From positions 1 to 64,000 of the forward strand of contig CAIRBP010000034.1 in NCBI GenBank assembly GCA_903876885.1: a DNA stretch of 64,000 nt. Reading direction: 5' to 3'. The notes under the pieces are model-generated. The model saw only the letters and a list, made by a program, of their open reading frames with translations. It had not been told where the DNA came from and did not search any database. Within the stretch, counting starts at the first letter, position 1; every line of letters starts with the position of its first letter. This document shows positions 46,596 to 58,000 of this stretch, piece by piece. Source of the DNA: an uncultured Burkholderiales bacterium (GTDB taxonomy: Bacteria; Pseudomonadota; Gammaproteobacteria; Burkholderiales; Burkholderiaceae_C). The translations under genes were made by a program, and so were the position numbers.

Positions 46596-47207
46596 CTAAT
46601 TAGACTTGCCAGCCCAGCCTGGCAGATAACTTGCCTCCTTATTTTTCGCAACTTTAATAGCTAATGTTAGTGATTCATTTAAATCTGAGATAGATTTTTT
46701 AGAAATCTTTGATCTAAAAAAATCAGCCCATAAAAATTCACTAAACGGGGTCAGATCTTTGGCAAATGCCCCTGCGTCCCTCGCGAGCCCAGCTAAGCTT
46801 CTGTAAGGGTCATCTTTTAGCTTAGCAACGCTGGTAGGTATATCGGAGAAGGCAACCCTTTGTCCTCGCTCGTTAAAGGGATGCACCCACTGGTGAAACT
46901 CCATAACTCGCCAAAATGTATCTTTATCCAACCAAGATAAATCTTTTAATACCGTTAGATTAACCTCGACTTGTTGTTCAAGGTGAAGGGCCATCCCAAG
47001 GTGGTGATGGTCAATGATGTAATACTCATTTTTTGGACCCAAAATACTTGGGAACCAGTGATCATCTAGCAGTGCATTTCTTTGCTTTTTAGAAAGCTTT
47101 TTCCATTCTGCCCTTTTTTTTGATACCTCTATGTATCCAATTGATACCTGGGTTGGTTTGATATCTTGAAGGTTAGCTTTTATTACGTGATGATGGAGTG
47201 GATGCAT
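46596..47207 (-). CDS. ParB-like nuclease-domain protein (ParBc_2 / PF08857 type)
   Basis: 203 aa. LQDIKPTQVSIGYIEVSKKRAEW and ILGPKNEYYIIDHHHLGMAL match the putative ParB-like family, in which DHHH forms the conserved core; RDAGAFAKDLTPFSEFLWADFFR is the second conserved block. The first His cluster (MHPLHHHVI) is unusual. Members are stand-alone cytoplasmic proteins of unknown function. No parA or plasmid gene is near. Upstream gene of the minus-strand side of the insert. Confidence 0.75.
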   Translation of the reverse strand: MHPLHHHVIKANLQDIKPTQVSIGYIEVSKKRAEWKKLSKKQRNALLDDHWFPSILGPKNEYYIIDHHHLGMALHLEQQVEVNLTVLKDLSWLDKDTFWRVMEFHQWVHPFNERGQRVAFSDIPTSVAKLKDDPYRSLAGLARDAGAFAKDLTPFSEFLWADFFRSKISKKSISDLNESLTLAIKVAKNKEASYLPGWAGKSN

Positions 47208-47231
47208 TTTATTTTTGATTAACTAAAGAAA

Positions 47232-47263
47232 ATGCCTTTGAAATTAATTAATTACAAAGGCAT
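47232..47263 (-). terminator. Terminator of the glycine-zipper protein gene
   Basis: Nine-base stem (47232-47240 with 47255-47263) followed on the minus strand by TTTTC. It starts about 37 bases past the stop. Confidence 0.55.
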
Positions 47264-47299
47264 ATAACTTTTTATTTCGAATTAATTTTTTTGAAATAA

Positions 47300-47992
47300 T
47301 TAACGATGGCGATGTCCCCATCCGCCGTAAAAACCAAACCCGATCCCAATGGGTGGAACGAAGCCATAAGGGTATGCATAAGGATAGGGATAAGGGGCTG
47401 CGATATAAGTTGGAGCCGGTGCTACAAGAGTGCTCGCAATGGTAGGGGCACCAATTACTTGTGTCGGAGCGGAGCCTGCAGGGGGGGCAGAACCAACAGG
47501 AGGTACCTGCCCCTGGGGAATAGGATTCAACTGAACCATGATGAATTTCCCAGGATCAGACGGCATCTCAACACTGTATTGCTTACCCGCATATTCATAA
47601 ACAACTTGATAAACAGTTATGTTTTGAATTGTATTTTGTGTAGAACACGTGGTGACATTTTGTGAATCGATCTGAGGAGTTTCTAAATTATTCCCTACTA
47701 TTGCGCCACCCACCATGCCAAGAGCAGTGGAGGCTGCCCGTCCAGCGCCTGAGCCCACTGTATTACCAATTAGACCTCCAGCAACTGTTCCGAGCAAAGC
47801 CCCAGCACCGGATTTGGGTTCTACTACTGCGACTTGAGAGGTGCCACAAACTTGTTGAGGTGTGTTGTACTGTTTTATCACCGGGGTGCTAGAGACTACG
47901 CGGGCTTGCTCTTGAGCAAGTGCGACGCAAGCTGATGAGAGACAAACTCCCAAGGCTATAAATTTAGGAATGAAACTGCATTGTTTATTCAT
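47300..47992 (-). CDS. Glycine-zipper 2TM domain protein with Pro/Tyr-rich tail
   Basis: 230 aa. Signal peptide 1-26 (ending ALAQEQ). The Rick_17kDa_Anti/Gly-zipper_2TM region at about 60-100 reads GALLGTVAGGLIGNTVG and AAALGMVGGAIVGN-like repeats, forming a Gly-spaced membrane hairpin. The tail (about 155-230) is Pro, Ala and Tyr-rich (PYPYPYAYPYG) and ends GGWGHRHR, probably metal- or surface-interacting. Outer-membrane or periplasmic stress-type protein; no lipobox Cys at the cleavage site. Confidence 0.75.
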   Translation of the reverse strand: MNKQCSFIPKFIALGVCLSSACVALAQEQARVVSSTPVIKQYNTPQQVCGTSQVAVVEPKSGAGALLGTVAGGLIGNTVGSGAGRAASTALGMVGGAIVGNNLETPQIDSQNVTTCSTQNTIQNITVYQVVYEYAGKQYSVEMPSDPGKFIMVQLNPIPQGQVPPVGSAPPAGSAPTQVIGAPTIASTLVAPAPTYIAAPYPYPYAYPYGFVPPIGIGFGFYGGWGHRHR

Positions 47993-48262
47993 AGTGTGTG
48001 TCTCATTAATTTAAATTGTAATAATCTCTAAACTTTTAAAAGCTCCATAACAATCAAAGGCAATTCGGTGTTGAGCATATTTTTTCAGTAAATTTATATG
48101 CTCAGCTACCTATCCTTCATTGTTGTGACTCTCTATTTCTAAAGTATGTACCCTATATTAACGCTTGTAAAGCCACTAGGTTGACGCTTAATCGTCAAGA
48201 GTTCTTAGAAATAGCAATATTAACAATAAGTCACCAATACCTTAGGACTTAAGTTTAATACT

Positions 48263-49594
48263 TTAACCCTCAAAAACCTCAGCTAAATACTGAGCCATGG
48301 GCTTGACATCAACACCAGCTTTCGCCTCCACCATGATCCTTAATAGGGGCTCAGTGCCACTAGCTCGTATCAACAACCTACCTTGCCCTTTTAATTGATC
48401 TGCGATTTGATCGCTACGGCGCTTGAATTCGTGATTGGCCTGCCAATCCATACCCTCTTTGAGCGGAACATTCAATAAGATTTGCGGAAATAGAGGCACT
48501 GACTTTAAGATATCAGCAGGGGTTTTCTTATTTCTTACACAAGCCTGCAAGACCTGTAAGGCACTAATAATACCGTCCCCAGTTGTGTGCTTATCCAGTG
48601 CCAGCAAATGACCTGAGCCTTCGCCGCCTAGAGTCCACCCTTTCTTTTCCAACTCCTCAAGTACATAGCGATCCCCCACCTTTGCACGCACCATCTCAAC
48701 TCCGCGCTCCTTTAGGGCAAGCTCAACTGCCATGTTGGTCATGAGTGTTCCAACAACACCATCCACCCTTTGGCCATTGGAGAGTCGCTCGTCCACCATC
48801 AGATACAAAATCTCATCTCCGTTAAATAACCTGCCCGAGCGGTCAACAAACTGCAAACGATCAGCATCTCCGTCCAAGGCAACTCCGTAGTCTGCTTTGT
48901 GTTCGAGTACCGCTTTAACCAAAGCCTCTGGGTGAGTGGCACCAACGTCCTTGTTGATATTAAAGCCGTCGGGCGAGCAACCAATAGAGACCACTTCTGC
49001 ACCCAGTTCATGGAAAACTTTGGGCGCTATTTGGTAAGCAGCGCCGTTAGCTGCATCGACAACAATTTTGATGCCCTTTAAGGTCAAATCGTTTGCGAAG
49101 GTACTTTTGCAAAATTCAATGTACCTACCTGCTGCATCATCTAATCGCTTGGATCGACCAAGTGTTGGTGAATCAACCCACTGCGGTGGCTCTTTTAACG
49201 CATCTTCCACTGAGTTCTCCCATGCGTCACCTAGCTTTGACCCAGTGGCACTGAAAAATTTAATACCGTTATCTGCAAACGGATTGTGACTTGCACTAAT
49301 CACTACCCCTAGGGATGCTCGTTGTGCACGGGTGAGATATGCAACGCCAGGGGTGGGCAAAGGTCCGAGTAACAAAACATCCACACCAGCAGAATTAAAT
49401 CCTGATTCGAGAGCTGACTCAAGCATGTAGCCCGATATACGGGTATCTTTTCCAATCAACACAGTAGGGCGAGACTCATGACGCCTTAGGACTCGGCCAA
49501 CTGAGTGCGCAAGTTTTAATACAAAATCAGGCGTAATCGGATCTTTTCCTACAGTCCCACGAATACCGTCAGTTCCGAAATATTGTCTAGTCAT
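48263..49594 (-). CDS. glmM: Phosphoglucosamine mutase
   Basis: 443 aa from ATG 49594 (a TTG 12 bases earlier is ignored). [11 protein letters not shown] opens it; catalytic Ser102 in [16 protein letters not shown] is at the E. coli position; [11 protein letters not shown] is the metal loop; [15 protein letters not shown] binds phosphate. Converts glucosamine-6-P to glucosamine-1-P for UDP-GlcNAc. Follows folP, the usual folP-glmM order. Confidence 0.97.
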   Translation of the reverse strand: MTRQYFGTDGIRGTVGKDPITPDFVLKLAHSVGRVLRRHESRPTVLIGKDTRISGYMLESALESGFNSAGVDVLLLGPLPTPGVAYLTRAQRASLGVVISASHNPFADNGIKFFSATGSKLGDAWENSVEDALKEPPQWVDSPTLGRSKRLDDAAGRYIEFCKSTFANDLTLKGIKIVVDAANGAAYQIAPKVFHELGAEVVSIGCSPDGFNINKDVGATHPEALVKAVLEHKADYGVALDGDADRLQFVDRSGRLFNGDEILYLMVDERLSNGQRVDGVVGTLMTNMAVELALKERGVEMVRAKVGDRYVLEELEKKGWTLGGEGSGHLLALDKHTTGDGIISALQVLQACVRNKKTPADILKSVPLFPQILLNVPLKEGMDWQANHEFKRRSDQIADQLKGQGRLLIRASGTEPLLRIMVEAKAGVDVKPMAQYLAEVFEG

Positions 49595-49612
49595 TTTTAT
49601 TTTCAAACGTAA

Positions 49613-50488
49613 TTAGCTATTTATAACTGCCTGCCACATCTCTAAGGCTTGGTGGCTCTCACGAACATCGTGAACCCTGAGAATTTTCGCACCTCGGTCA
49701 AGAGCCATCACTAAGGCCGCAAGGCTGGGCGAGAGTCGATCACCCACCGCACATCCCGTTACCTGTCCCAGTGTAGATTTGCGAGACCAACCGATCAACA
49801 AGGGATAACCCAATTCATTTAATTCAGCTTGATTTTTAAGCAAATATAAATTCTGCTCAACCGTTTTCCCAAAACCAATACCCGGATCGATGACTATACG
49901 CTTTGCAAAGTAACCCTCACTCTCGAGCACATTGATTCTTTCAGCTAGGAAGTCCTTTACGCTTGCAAAGGCCTCGCGTGGGGTACCGTCTAAGGGAGTA
50001 CGCTGCATCGTACTAGGCTCACCGTTCATATGCATCAAACAGACACCGCATTTATAAGTCTTTAACTTCTCGAGCGCATACTCTTGGCGCAAGGCCCAAA
50101 TATCGTTAATGATATCTACCCCTAGATCCAAGGCTCTTAATTGTGTTTCTAATCTGTACGAATCAAGTGAGATTGGAACATTCCACTTCACGGCTTCACG
50201 TAACACCTCACCAATTCTTCGCCACTCCTCAGTCGCATCAATTGGGGTAGCTCCTGGGCGAGTTGACTCACCACCAATATCCAAAATGTGAGCACCGTCT
50301 TTTAGCAGTTGAGTTGCGTGATCAAGAGCGAGGCGGGATTGATAAAACACACCTGGATCAGAAAAAGAATCGGGAGTGACGTTGACAATACCCATGATCA
50401 AAGGATTCCCTAGATCAAGTACAAACCTCGTGGTGTGCCAATCTGAGTGTTGAGCGGTGTGCCCAGTTAAATCTAGACGCTTAGACAT
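49613..50488 (-). CDS. folP: Dihydropteroate synthase
   Basis: 291 aa TIM barrel. GIVNVTPDSFSDPG (pterin and pABA loop), HILDIGGESTRPGA and IGWSRKSTLG are intact; RVHDV near the end is the last conserved block. Makes 7,8-dihydropteroate in folate synthesis; target of sulfonamides. Eighteen bases upstream of glmM start. Confidence 0.97.
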   Translation of the reverse strand: MSKRLDLTGHTAQHSDWHTTRFVLDLGNPLIMGIVNVTPDSFSDPGVFYQSRLALDHATQLLKDGAHILDIGGESTRPGATPIDATEEWRRIGEVLREAVKWNVPISLDSYRLETQLRALDLGVDIINDIWALRQEYALEKLKTYKCGVCLMHMNGEPSTMQRTPLDGTPREAFASVKDFLAERINVLESEGYFAKRIVIDPGIGFGKTVEQNLYLLKNQAELNELGYPLLIGWSRKSTLGQVTGCAVGDRLSPSLAALVMALDRGAKILRVHDVRESHQALEMWQAVINS

Positions 50489-50512
50489 AGCCTAAAAGCA
50501 AACAAAGAAGTC

Positions 50513-50539
50513 GGGCGGTTTGATTAAATAAAACCGCCC
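50513..50539 (-). terminator. Hairpin between ftsH and folP
   Basis: Perfect 9-bp GC-rich stem (GGGCGGTTT at 50513-50521 with AAACCGCCC at 50531-50539). On the minus strand the tail is only moderately T-rich, so it may end or attenuate the ftsH transcript. Confidence 0.5.
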
Positions 50540-50572
50540 AAATCCTAAAAGCCTTAAATTAATTTACTAGCC

Positions 50573-52489
50573 TTAAGCCACCGTGGGGGATGGGTTAACG
50601 GGTACTGATTGACCATTCCCACCACTACCATCTCCGGATGGAGGGATACGTGGTGACCAGTCCTTAGGTGGGCGAGGCGCACGCCCAGCCATAATATCAT
50701 CGAGTTGCTCAATATCAATCGTTTCCCATTCCAAGAGCGCCCCAGCCATAGCATGCATTTTGTCTTGGTTTTCTTCTATAAGACGTCTTGCTAAGTTGTA
50801 CTGAGTATCAATTATTGAGCGAACTTCGTCATCAACTTTTTTCATTGTTGACTCACTCATGTGAGTAGTCTTGGTAACTGAACGCCCGAGAAAAACTTCT
50901 CCCTCGTTTTCAGCATAAACCATAGGACCTAACGCTTGAGACATACCGTAACGCATCACCATATCGCGAGCAATTTGTGTTGCACGCTCAAAGTCGTTAG
51001 AAGCTCCAGTAGTCATCTGGTTCATGAATACTTCCTCAGCAATACGACCACCAAAGAGCATACTGATTTGATTTAGCATGTACTCGCGGTCATAGCTGTA
51101 ACGATCTTTTTCCGGCAAACTCATGGTCACACCAAGCGCACGACCACGAGGAATAATCGTGACTTTATGAACTGGGTCACACTTAGGCAAGAGCCTGCCA
51201 ATCAAAGCATGTCCAGACTCGTGGTAAGCCGTGTTGGTACGTTCCTCCTCGGGCATCACCATACTCTTACGTTCTGGGCCCATTAGGATTTTGTCTTTGG
51301 CTTTTTCGAAATCTTGCATCTCCACTACACGGGCACTTCGACGCGCAGCCATCAATGCAGCTTCATTGCAAAGGTTGGCTAGGTCTGCACCACTCATACC
51401 GGGTGTACCACGAGCAATAACTGATGCATTTACATCTTGGCCAATTGGCACTTTGCGCATGTGTACGTTAAGAATTTGTTCGCGACCTCTGATGTCAGGT
51501 AACTGAACATAAACTTGTCTGTCAAAACGACCAGGACGGAGTAAAGCAGAGTCCAAAATATCTGGTCTGTTTGTTGCGGCAACTACGATCACACCCAGAT
51601 TTGTTTCAAAACCATCCATCTCAACCAACATCTGATTAAGGGTTTGTTCGCGCTCGTCGTTACCACCTCCTAGACCTGCGCCGCGCTGACGACCGACTGC
51701 GTCAATTTCGTCAATAAAAATAATGCATGGCGCATTTTTCTTGGCGTTCTCAAACATGTCTCTGACACGGGCCGCTCCGACGCCAACAAACATCTCTACA
51801 AAGTCAGATCCGGAGATACTGAAAAATGGCACTTTAGCCTCGCCCGCAATTCCCTTAGCAAGAAGTGTCTTACCGGTTCCAGGGGGTCCTACTAAAAGCA
51901 AACCCCTTGGTATACGACCTCCAAGCTTTTGAAACTTTTGTGGATCCTTTAAAAACTCAACAACTTCCTTGACCTCTTCCTTTGCTTCGTCGCAACCAGC
52001 GACGTCTGCAAAAGTGACCTGGTTGTTCGAGTCATCCAGCATTCTTGCTCGACTTTTACCGAAACTGAAAGCACCACCCTTACCCCCGCCTTGCATTTGG
52101 CGCATGAAGTAAACCCAAACACCGATGAGTAAAAGCATTGGCCCCCAGCTCACCAAAAGCGTCATAAGAAGTGAGCTTTCTTCTCTGGGTTTAACATCGA
52201 ACTTAACATTATTAGCGATGAGGTCACCAACCAAACCCCGGTCAAGATACGTCGCATTAGTGCGTACCTTTCGGTCATCGGTAGTAACAGCCAAAATCTC
52301 TGATCCGCCCTGACCCTCTTGGATCACCGCCGATTTGATACGCTTGCCGTGAACCTCATCCAAGAAGTCGGAGTAAGCAAGATAGCCAGAGCTGCCCTGA
52401 GTGTGCGAATCGAATTGCTTGAATACCGTAAACAGTACCAACGCAATAACTAGCCATACGGCCACCTTAGAAAACCACTGATTATTCAA
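50573..52489 (-). CDS. ftsH: Membrane AAA+ zinc protease FtsH
   Basis: 638 aa. I start at TTG 52489 ([12 protein letters not shown]..., with GGAG six bases upstream), matching the FtsH N-terminus; the longer frame up to 52531 adds unrelated residues. Two transmembrane helices (about 5-23 and 107-128), Walker A GPPGTGKT at 201-208, AAA SRH and zinc HESGH at 423-427. Degrades misfolded membrane proteins and short-lived regulators such as LpxC in E. coli. A heat-shock-type promoter lies upstream. Confidence 0.96.
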   Translation of the reverse strand: MNNQWFSKVAVWLVIALVLFTVFKQFDSHTQGSSGYLAYSDFLDEVHGKRIKSAVIQEGQGGSEILAVTTDDRKVRTNATYLDRGLVGDLIANNVKFDVKPREESSLLMTLLVSWGPMLLLIGVWVYFMRQMQGGGKGGAFSFGKSRARMLDDSNNQVTFADVAGCDEAKEEVKEVVEFLKDPQKFQKLGGRIPRGLLLVGPPGTGKTLLAKGIAGEAKVPFFSISGSDFVEMFVGVGAARVRDMFENAKKNAPCIIFIDEIDAVGRQRGAGLGGGNDEREQTLNQMLVEMDGFETNLGVIVVAATNRPDILDSALLRPGRFDRQVYVQLPDIRGREQILNVHMRKVPIGQDVNASVIARGTPGMSGADLANLCNEAALMAARRSARVVEMQDFEKAKDKILMGPERKSMVMPEEERTNTAYHESGHALIGRLLPKCDPVHKVTIIPRGRALGVTMSLPEKDRYSYDREYMLNQISMLFGGRIAEEVFMNQMTTGASNDFERATQIARDMVMRYGMSQALGPMVYAENEGEVFLGRSVTKTTHMSESTMKKVDDEVRSIIDTQYNLARRLIEENQDKMHAMAGALLEWETIDIEQLDDIMAGRAPRPPKDWSPRIPPSGDGSGGNGQSVPVNPSPTVA

Positions 52490-52537
52490 TGCAAGCTCCA
52501 GAAAAATAAAACCCTTAACGCAGAGGGTCAAGAGGTC

Positions 52538-52566
52538 ATATGAAGACCCATTTTAAGCTTTTCAAG
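52538..52566 (-). promoter_or_regulatory. Candidate sigma-32 promoter of ftsH
   Basis: On the minus strand CTTGAAA (52560-52566) is a perfect -35, then 14 bases and CTTCATAT (52538-52545), a near CCCCATNT -10. The start of transcription would be about 40 bases before the ftsH TTG. Confidence 0.65.
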
Positions 52567-52662
52567 CCTAGTAGGACACTCTTTTTACTTATTCGCCCCC
52601 AAAGCGACTAAGGTTTTGTTGAATTTGCAACCCAAAATACCCAAAATATTGAAAAAAAGGCC

Positions 52663-53328
52663 TTAAAGACCGCCAACTTTCAGGCCTAAGCCAACTATAA
52701 AGTTTTCAGAGGAATTAGAGCGGCTGGCCTTGGGCTTCATTGGTTTGACCACTTTGAAGGTATCTTTAAAGAGTTTTACCAGTTGGCTGTATCCACTCCC
52801 ATGAAATACCTTGACGACAAGCGCGCCGTCCTTTTTCATATGCGTTTGCGCAAACTCAACGGCCAACTCTACCAAGTGGGAAATTCGGGCAGCATCGGCA
52901 GACTCAATGCCAGATAAATTGGGTGCCATATCAGACACCACGATATCAACCACTCGCCCATTAAGTACTTTACTTAACGCTTCGGAAACAGCGGGCTCCC
53001 GAAAGTCTCCCAAAATAAACTCAACACCTTCTATGGGATCCATCGGCAAGAGGTCAACCGCAATGATGGCTCCTTGCAACTCACCGCTGGCCGCGCCCTC
53101 AGGCGCCAGTTTTCTACGAACATATTGACTCCACGCCCCAGGAGTGGAGCCCAGATCGACGATGACATGTCCTGGCTTGATGAGCTTGAGTTCTTCGTCG
53201 ATCTCTTTTAGCTTATAGGCTGCCCTCGCCCTAAAGCCATCTTTTTTGGCAAGTTTGACGTATGGGTCGTTGACATGGTCATTTAGCCACGCCTTATTGA
53301 CTTTTTTGCTTTGAGTTTTAACTTTCAC
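52663..53328 (-). CDS. rlmE: 23S rRNA 2'-O-methyltransferase RlmE (RrmJ/FtsJ)
   Basis: 221 aa. Catalytic [13 protein letters not shown] region Lys, [11 protein letters not shown] Asp, VVKVFHG Lys and SENFIVG Glu; SAM loop [13 protein letters not shown]. Methylates U2552 of 23S rRNA during 50S assembly. Upstream of ftsH in the same direction, 173 bases apart, the rrmJ-ftsH heat-shock pairing. Confidence 0.95.
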   Translation of the reverse strand: MKVKTQSKKVNKAWLNDHVNDPYVKLAKKDGFRARAAYKLKEIDEELKLIKPGHVIVDLGSTPGAWSQYVRRKLAPEGAASGELQGAIIAVDLLPMDPIEGVEFILGDFREPAVSEALSKVLNGRVVDIVVSDMAPNLSGIESADAARISHLVELAVEFAQTHMKKDGALVVKVFHGSGYSQLVKLFKDTFKVVKPMKPKASRSNSSENFIVGLGLKVGGL

Positions 53329-53362
53329 TAGAGATCCCGTTGTGAGGGAGGATAATACACCT

Positions 53363-53839
53363 ATGTCAGCAATAATCCTAACCCCAAGTCAGCGCAAAGT
53401 TCACCGCGCCAATGCTCATCACCTTACACCTGTCGTCATGATAGGGCAAGAAGGTTTGAGTGCATCTGTTACCAAAGAAATCAACGCCGCGTTAAATGCT
53501 CACGGTTTGATCAAAATTCGTGTTCACGGCGACGACCGAGCGGCGAGGGAGCAAATGTTTTTAACACTTGCCGAAGAGCTCAGTGCAGCCCCAATTCAAC
53601 ACATCGGCAAACTACTCGTGCTTTGGCGTCCTACTGCTGAGAAAGAGAAGTCTGTAGACGAAGATCGTAAGCCCGGACCACGTGAATTCAAAGTTTTGAA
53701 GTACTCAAAACGCGGCGGTCAACGCCCCGAAGTACGGACTGTGAAAGTGCTAGGCAATCAACGTCTCAGCGCTGGGGGGCAAGTAAAGCGAGCCAAGCCT
53801 AAGCTGAAGTCAGTCAAAAAAAGAAATTTAGACAATTAA
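53363..53839 (+). CDS. yhbY: YhbY-type (CRM domain) ribosome-assembly RNA-binding protein
   Basis: 158 aa from ATG 53363; the in-frame GTG at 53342 overlaps the GGGAGG site region and is not a start in relatives. CRM domain at about 5-90: [50 protein letters not shown] and KLLVLWRP. The basic C-terminal tail (about 95-158, Lys/Arg-rich) is longer than in E. coli YhbY. Associates with pre-50S. Divergent from rlmE. Confidence 0.93.
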   Translation: MSAIILTPSQRKVHRANAHHLTPVVMIGQEGLSASVTKEINAALNAHGLIKIRVHGDDRAAREQMFLTLAEELSAAPIQHIGKLLVLWRPTAEKEKSVDEDRKPGPREFKVLKYSKRGGQRPEVRTVKVLGNQRLSAGGQVKRAKPKLKSVKKRNLDN

Positions 53840-53865
53840 TTCGGAACAAAGCGGCAAACAGGTTC

Positions 53866-54297
53866 TTACCTGGATCGGCTCAATTTAGTGTAAATTCGCC
53901 ACATATAACCGGTCGCACATATCCACTGCCCCAGATACAAAGCACTACCAACTGCGTGCCAGAGCTCTAAATCCTCTCTCGCAATTATGCGAGGTGCTAC
54001 AGCAAACTCTAAGAGCAATGCACAAAGCATCCCAGTTATAACCCAACCCGAAGGCTGGGCTTTAATGGTTTCACGACTAAATAAAGTGTCGTCAAGTTGT
54101 TGCCTTTTTGCGGCAACGATCAAGCCAAGGCCACATATGACGCAGACCCATGTCTGAGCACTGAACAGCACAGCAGCAATACGCCCTGCCTGAGCAGGTG
54201 TATCCATATTTGCAAACAAGAGCGGTACCACCATAAAGCCGACAGCGCTCAAACTACCCCACCAAAAGGCAGCCAAGAAAAGTTTAAGTCGGCCCAT
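53866..54297 (-). CDS. DUF4149 domain membrane protein
   Basis: 143 aa with four transmembrane segments. FWWGSLSAVGFMVVPLLFANM at the N-terminus and LGQWICATGYMWRI near the C-terminus are the DUF4149 pattern. It sits between yhbY and greA in many Burkholderiales, so conserved linkage, but the function is unknown. Convergent with yhbY (26-base gap). Confidence 0.85.
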   Translation of the reverse strand: MGRLKLFLAAFWWGSLSAVGFMVVPLLFANMDTPAQAGRIAAVLFSAQTWVCVICGLGLIVAAKRQQLDDTLFSRETIKAQPSGWVITGMLCALLLEFAVAPRIIAREDLELWHAVGSALYLGQWICATGYMWRIYTKLSRSR

Positions 54298-54382
54298 GTT
54301 GTATTTGAGGAGTTAATTAGGTTTTAAAAAGAATAAAAATTAAGCAAAACTAAAGAATGAATCACAGATTAATTCAATGTCA

Positions 54383-54859
54383 TTAAACATAGGATACCGC
54401 AACAATTTCATAGCGTTTTTGTCCCCCAGGTGCCTGGACAACAGCCGAATCGCCCTCTTCCTTGCCAATCAACGCCCGGGCGATGGGGCTGCTTACATTG
54501 ATAAGTCCTAACTTCAAATCTGCTTCATCTTCACCCACAATTTGGTATGTGACCTTCTCCCCCGTACTCTCGTCCTCAAGTTCGACAGTGCTACCAAAAA
54601 CAACAAGCCCCTCAGCGTTCAAAGAACTGGGATCAATAACCTGTGCAATAGATAACTTACTCTCTATCTCTTGAATTCGTCCTTCAATAAAACCTTGCCT
54701 GTCCTTAGCTGCGTCGTACTCAGCATTCTCAGACAAGTCTCCTTGAGCGCGAGCCTCTGAAATGGCATTGATGACCCAGGGACGGTCTACGGTTTTAAGG
54801 CGGTGAAGCTCATCTTTGAGTAGTTCAGCACCGCGTTTGGTAATAGGTATTGTTGCCAT
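54383..54859 (-). CDS. greA: Transcription elongation factor GreA
   Basis: 158 aa. Coiled coil (about 1-75) with ARAQGDLSENAEYDAAKDRQ carrying the acidic tip Asp/Glu; C-terminal FKBP-like domain with SPIARALIGKEEGDSAVV. Stimulates RNA polymerase cleavage of backtracked transcripts. Downstream of carB. Confidence 0.97.
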   Translation of the reverse strand: MATIPITKRGAELLKDELHRLKTVDRPWVINAISEARAQGDLSENAEYDAAKDRQGFIEGRIQEIESKLSIAQVIDPSSLNAEGLVVFGSTVELEDESTGEKVTYQIVGEDEADLKLGLINVSSPIARALIGKEEGDSAVVQAPGGQKRYEIVAVSYV

Positions 54860-55035
54860 ATTTAATTTCTTAATTACAAATAACTCAAAATACGCACCAT
54901 AAAGAATGCATTATGACGCGTTGCGCTGGAAAAATAAATTAGGTAAAACACGTCCTTCAAAAACCTGAGGGACAAAGTGACCTAATGAGAAATTTGGATA
55001 GTATGAAATGCGGGGTTAACGCACCGATCATTCAC

Positions 55036-55067
55036 CCAGATCCTAACTAGACCTTGGTTAGGTCTGG
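55036..55067 (-). other. Long hairpin after carB
   Basis: CCAGA-(T)-CCTAAC (55036-55047) pairs with GTTAGG-TCTGG (55057-55067): eleven base pairs with one bulge and a 9-nt loop. It begins 12 bases past the carB stop; no T-run on the minus strand, so it may be a 3' stabiliser or processing site. Confidence 0.5.
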
Positions 55068-55079
55068 ATAAGATCCCAG

Positions 55080-58000
55080 TCAGATTAACTGGGCGTGCAT
55101 TTCTTGCACAGAATATACACCTAACGAGTCCATGTGCTTCATTCCCTCAACTGCCGCCTCCGCACCCGCCATTGTCGTAATCGTAGTCACACGAGCCATG
55201 AGCGAGGAGGTACGAATTTGACGTGAGTCAGCAATTGCATTACGCCGCTCCTCAACAGTGTTGATTACCATTGCAATTTCGTTGTTTTTGATCATATCTA
55301 CAACGTGAGGGCGCCCCTCAGCCACTTTATTTACTGCAGTTACTTTTAAGCCTGCAGAGCTTATAGCAGCTGCAGTCCCTTTGGTCGCAACCAATTCAAA
55401 ACCCATCTCTAGCAGACTCCGCGCGAGCTCGATGGCTCTGGGTTTATCATTGTTTTTTACAGTCAAGAAAATTTTATTGACTTCATCAGTGGGTCTAGGA
55501 AAGCGTGTGCCAGCACCAATTTGGCTTTTCACAAAAGCTTCACCAAAGGTTTTGCCAACCCCCATCACTTCACCAGTTGACTTCATCTCAGGGCCAAGTA
55601 TGGTGTCTACACCAGGAAATTTAACAAATGGAAAGACCGCCTCTTTGACGCTGAAATAAGGGGGATGTACCTCACGTGTAACACCTTGTGCAGCAAGTGT
55701 TTGCCCCACCATGCAGCGAGCAGCCACTTTGGCAAGTTGGATACCCGTTGCTTTACTCACATAAGGCACTGTCCGACTGGCTCTGGGATTTACTTCTAAA
55801 ACATAGATCACATCGCGTCCACTTTGCTTTTGAATTGCAAACTGCACGTTCATCAGCCCAACTACGTTCAAACCTTTCGCCATCGCAGCGGTCTGAAGCT
55901 TAAGTTCTTTGACGGTTTGTTCGGATAATGAGTAAGGTGGTAACGAGCAGGCTGAATCTCCGCTGTGAACTCCGGCTTGTTCGATGTGCTCCATGACGCC
56001 ACCTATAAACACATCAACACCGTCACAAAGCGCGTCTACATCGCATTCAATTGCATCATTTAGGAAACGGTCCAAGAGTACGGGTGAGTCATGACTGACC
56101 TTGACCGCTTCACGCATATATCGCTCTAAGTCTTTTTGTTCATGCACAATCTCCATTGCGCGCCCGCCCAACACGTAACTGGGACGAACAACCAATGGGT
56201 AGCCCAGGTCCTGAGCTTTAAGCAGTGCGTCAGCCTCGGTCCTAGCTGTTGCGTTGGGTGGTTGCAGAAGTTTTAAATCATGAAGCAGCTTTTGGAATCG
56301 CTCTCGGTCCTCTGCAGCATCAATCATGTCTGGGCTAGTTCCAATAATAGGGACACCAGCAGCTTCTAAGCCTAGAGCCAACTTGAGCGGAGTTTGTCCA
56401 CCATACTGAACGATTACGCCGTGCGGTTTTTCTTTATCAACAATTTCAAGCACGTCCTCTAAAGTCAGGGGCTCAAAATAGAGGCGATCACTTGTGTCGT
56501 AATCGGTGGATACAGTCTCTGGATTGCAGTTGACCATAATGGTTTCATACCCGTCTTCACGCATGGCTAGTGCAGCGTGAACACAGCAATAGTCAAATTC
56601 AATACCTTGTCCAATGCGGTTGGGGCCACCACCAAGCACCATGATCTTCTTTTTATCAGTTGGCTCTGCTTCACACTCCTCTTCGTAACAAGAGTACATA
56701 TAAGCGGTTCGTGTCTCAAATTCAGCAGCGCATGTATCAACGCGCTTGTAGACAGGTCGCACGCCAAGTGCGTGACGCCTTGCGCGCACTTCATGCTCTG
56801 TGGTTTTCAGTAACTTGCCAAGTCTTCTGTCAGAAAATCCCTTTTGCTTTAATTTTCTAAGCGATAGCGCATCTATAGCATCTAAAGCCTGAGCCCCCTT
56901 GGCCTCTGTTAATCGGTCGATATCGAGTTCAATCTTGATAATTTCTTCGATTTGAACCAAGAACCAAGGATCAATTTTGGTTAAAGCGTGAACCTCATTG
57001 ACACTCATGCCTTGCCCAAAAGCGTCCCCAACGTACCAAATTCTCTCTGGTCCGGGCTCACCAAGTTCTTTTTCTAAAACCTCTCGGTCTTCGGTCTTTT
57101 GATTCATCCCGTCAACACCGACCTCAAGCCCTCTTAGAGCCTTTTGAAACGACTCCTGGAAAGTGCGACCCATTGCCATTACCTCACCCACAGACTTCAT
57201 CTGTGTAGTAAGCCTTGAATCAGCTTGGGGAAATTTCTCAAAAGCGAAACGAGGAATTTTTGTTACCACGTAATCAATACTAGGCTCAAAACTAGCGGGG
57301 GTAGCCCCACCTGTGATCTCATTTTTAAGCTCATCTAAGGTATAACCAACTGCTAGTTTTGCAGCTACTTTAGCTATCGGGAATCCAGTCGCTTTAGAAG
57401 CCAATGCAGATGACCTGGATACACGTGGATTCATCTCAATCACAATCATGCGACCGTCAACCGGATTGACAGCAAACTGCACATTGGAGCCGCCTGTGTC
57501 AACTCCGATCTCTCGGAGTACCGCAAGGGACGCATTGCGCATGATTTGGTATTCTTTATCAGTGAGCGTCTGAGCTGGGGCGACCGTGATGGAGTCACCC
57601 GTGTGGACACCCATGGGATCTAAGTTTTCAATTGAACAAACAATGATGCAGTTGTCCGCCTTGTCCCTAACAACCTCCATCTCAAACTCTTTCCATCCCA
57701 GTAAAGACTCCTCAATCAAAAGCTCATTTGTGGGAGATGCCTCCAAACCTCGCTTGCAAATGGTCTCAAACTCCTCTGAGTTGTAGGCTATTCCGCCCCC
57801 CGTACCACCAAGGGTAAAGCTGGGTCTGATGACTGTGGGAAAGCCCAAAGACTTCTGAACAGCCCAAGCCTCGTCCATGCTGTGGGCAATTCCTGAGCGC
57901 GCTGAGCCCAGACCAATTTTGGTCATTGCATCTTTAAACTTCAATCGGTCCTCGGCCTTGTCGATCGCCTCTGGACTTGCGCCAATCAACTCAACATCAT

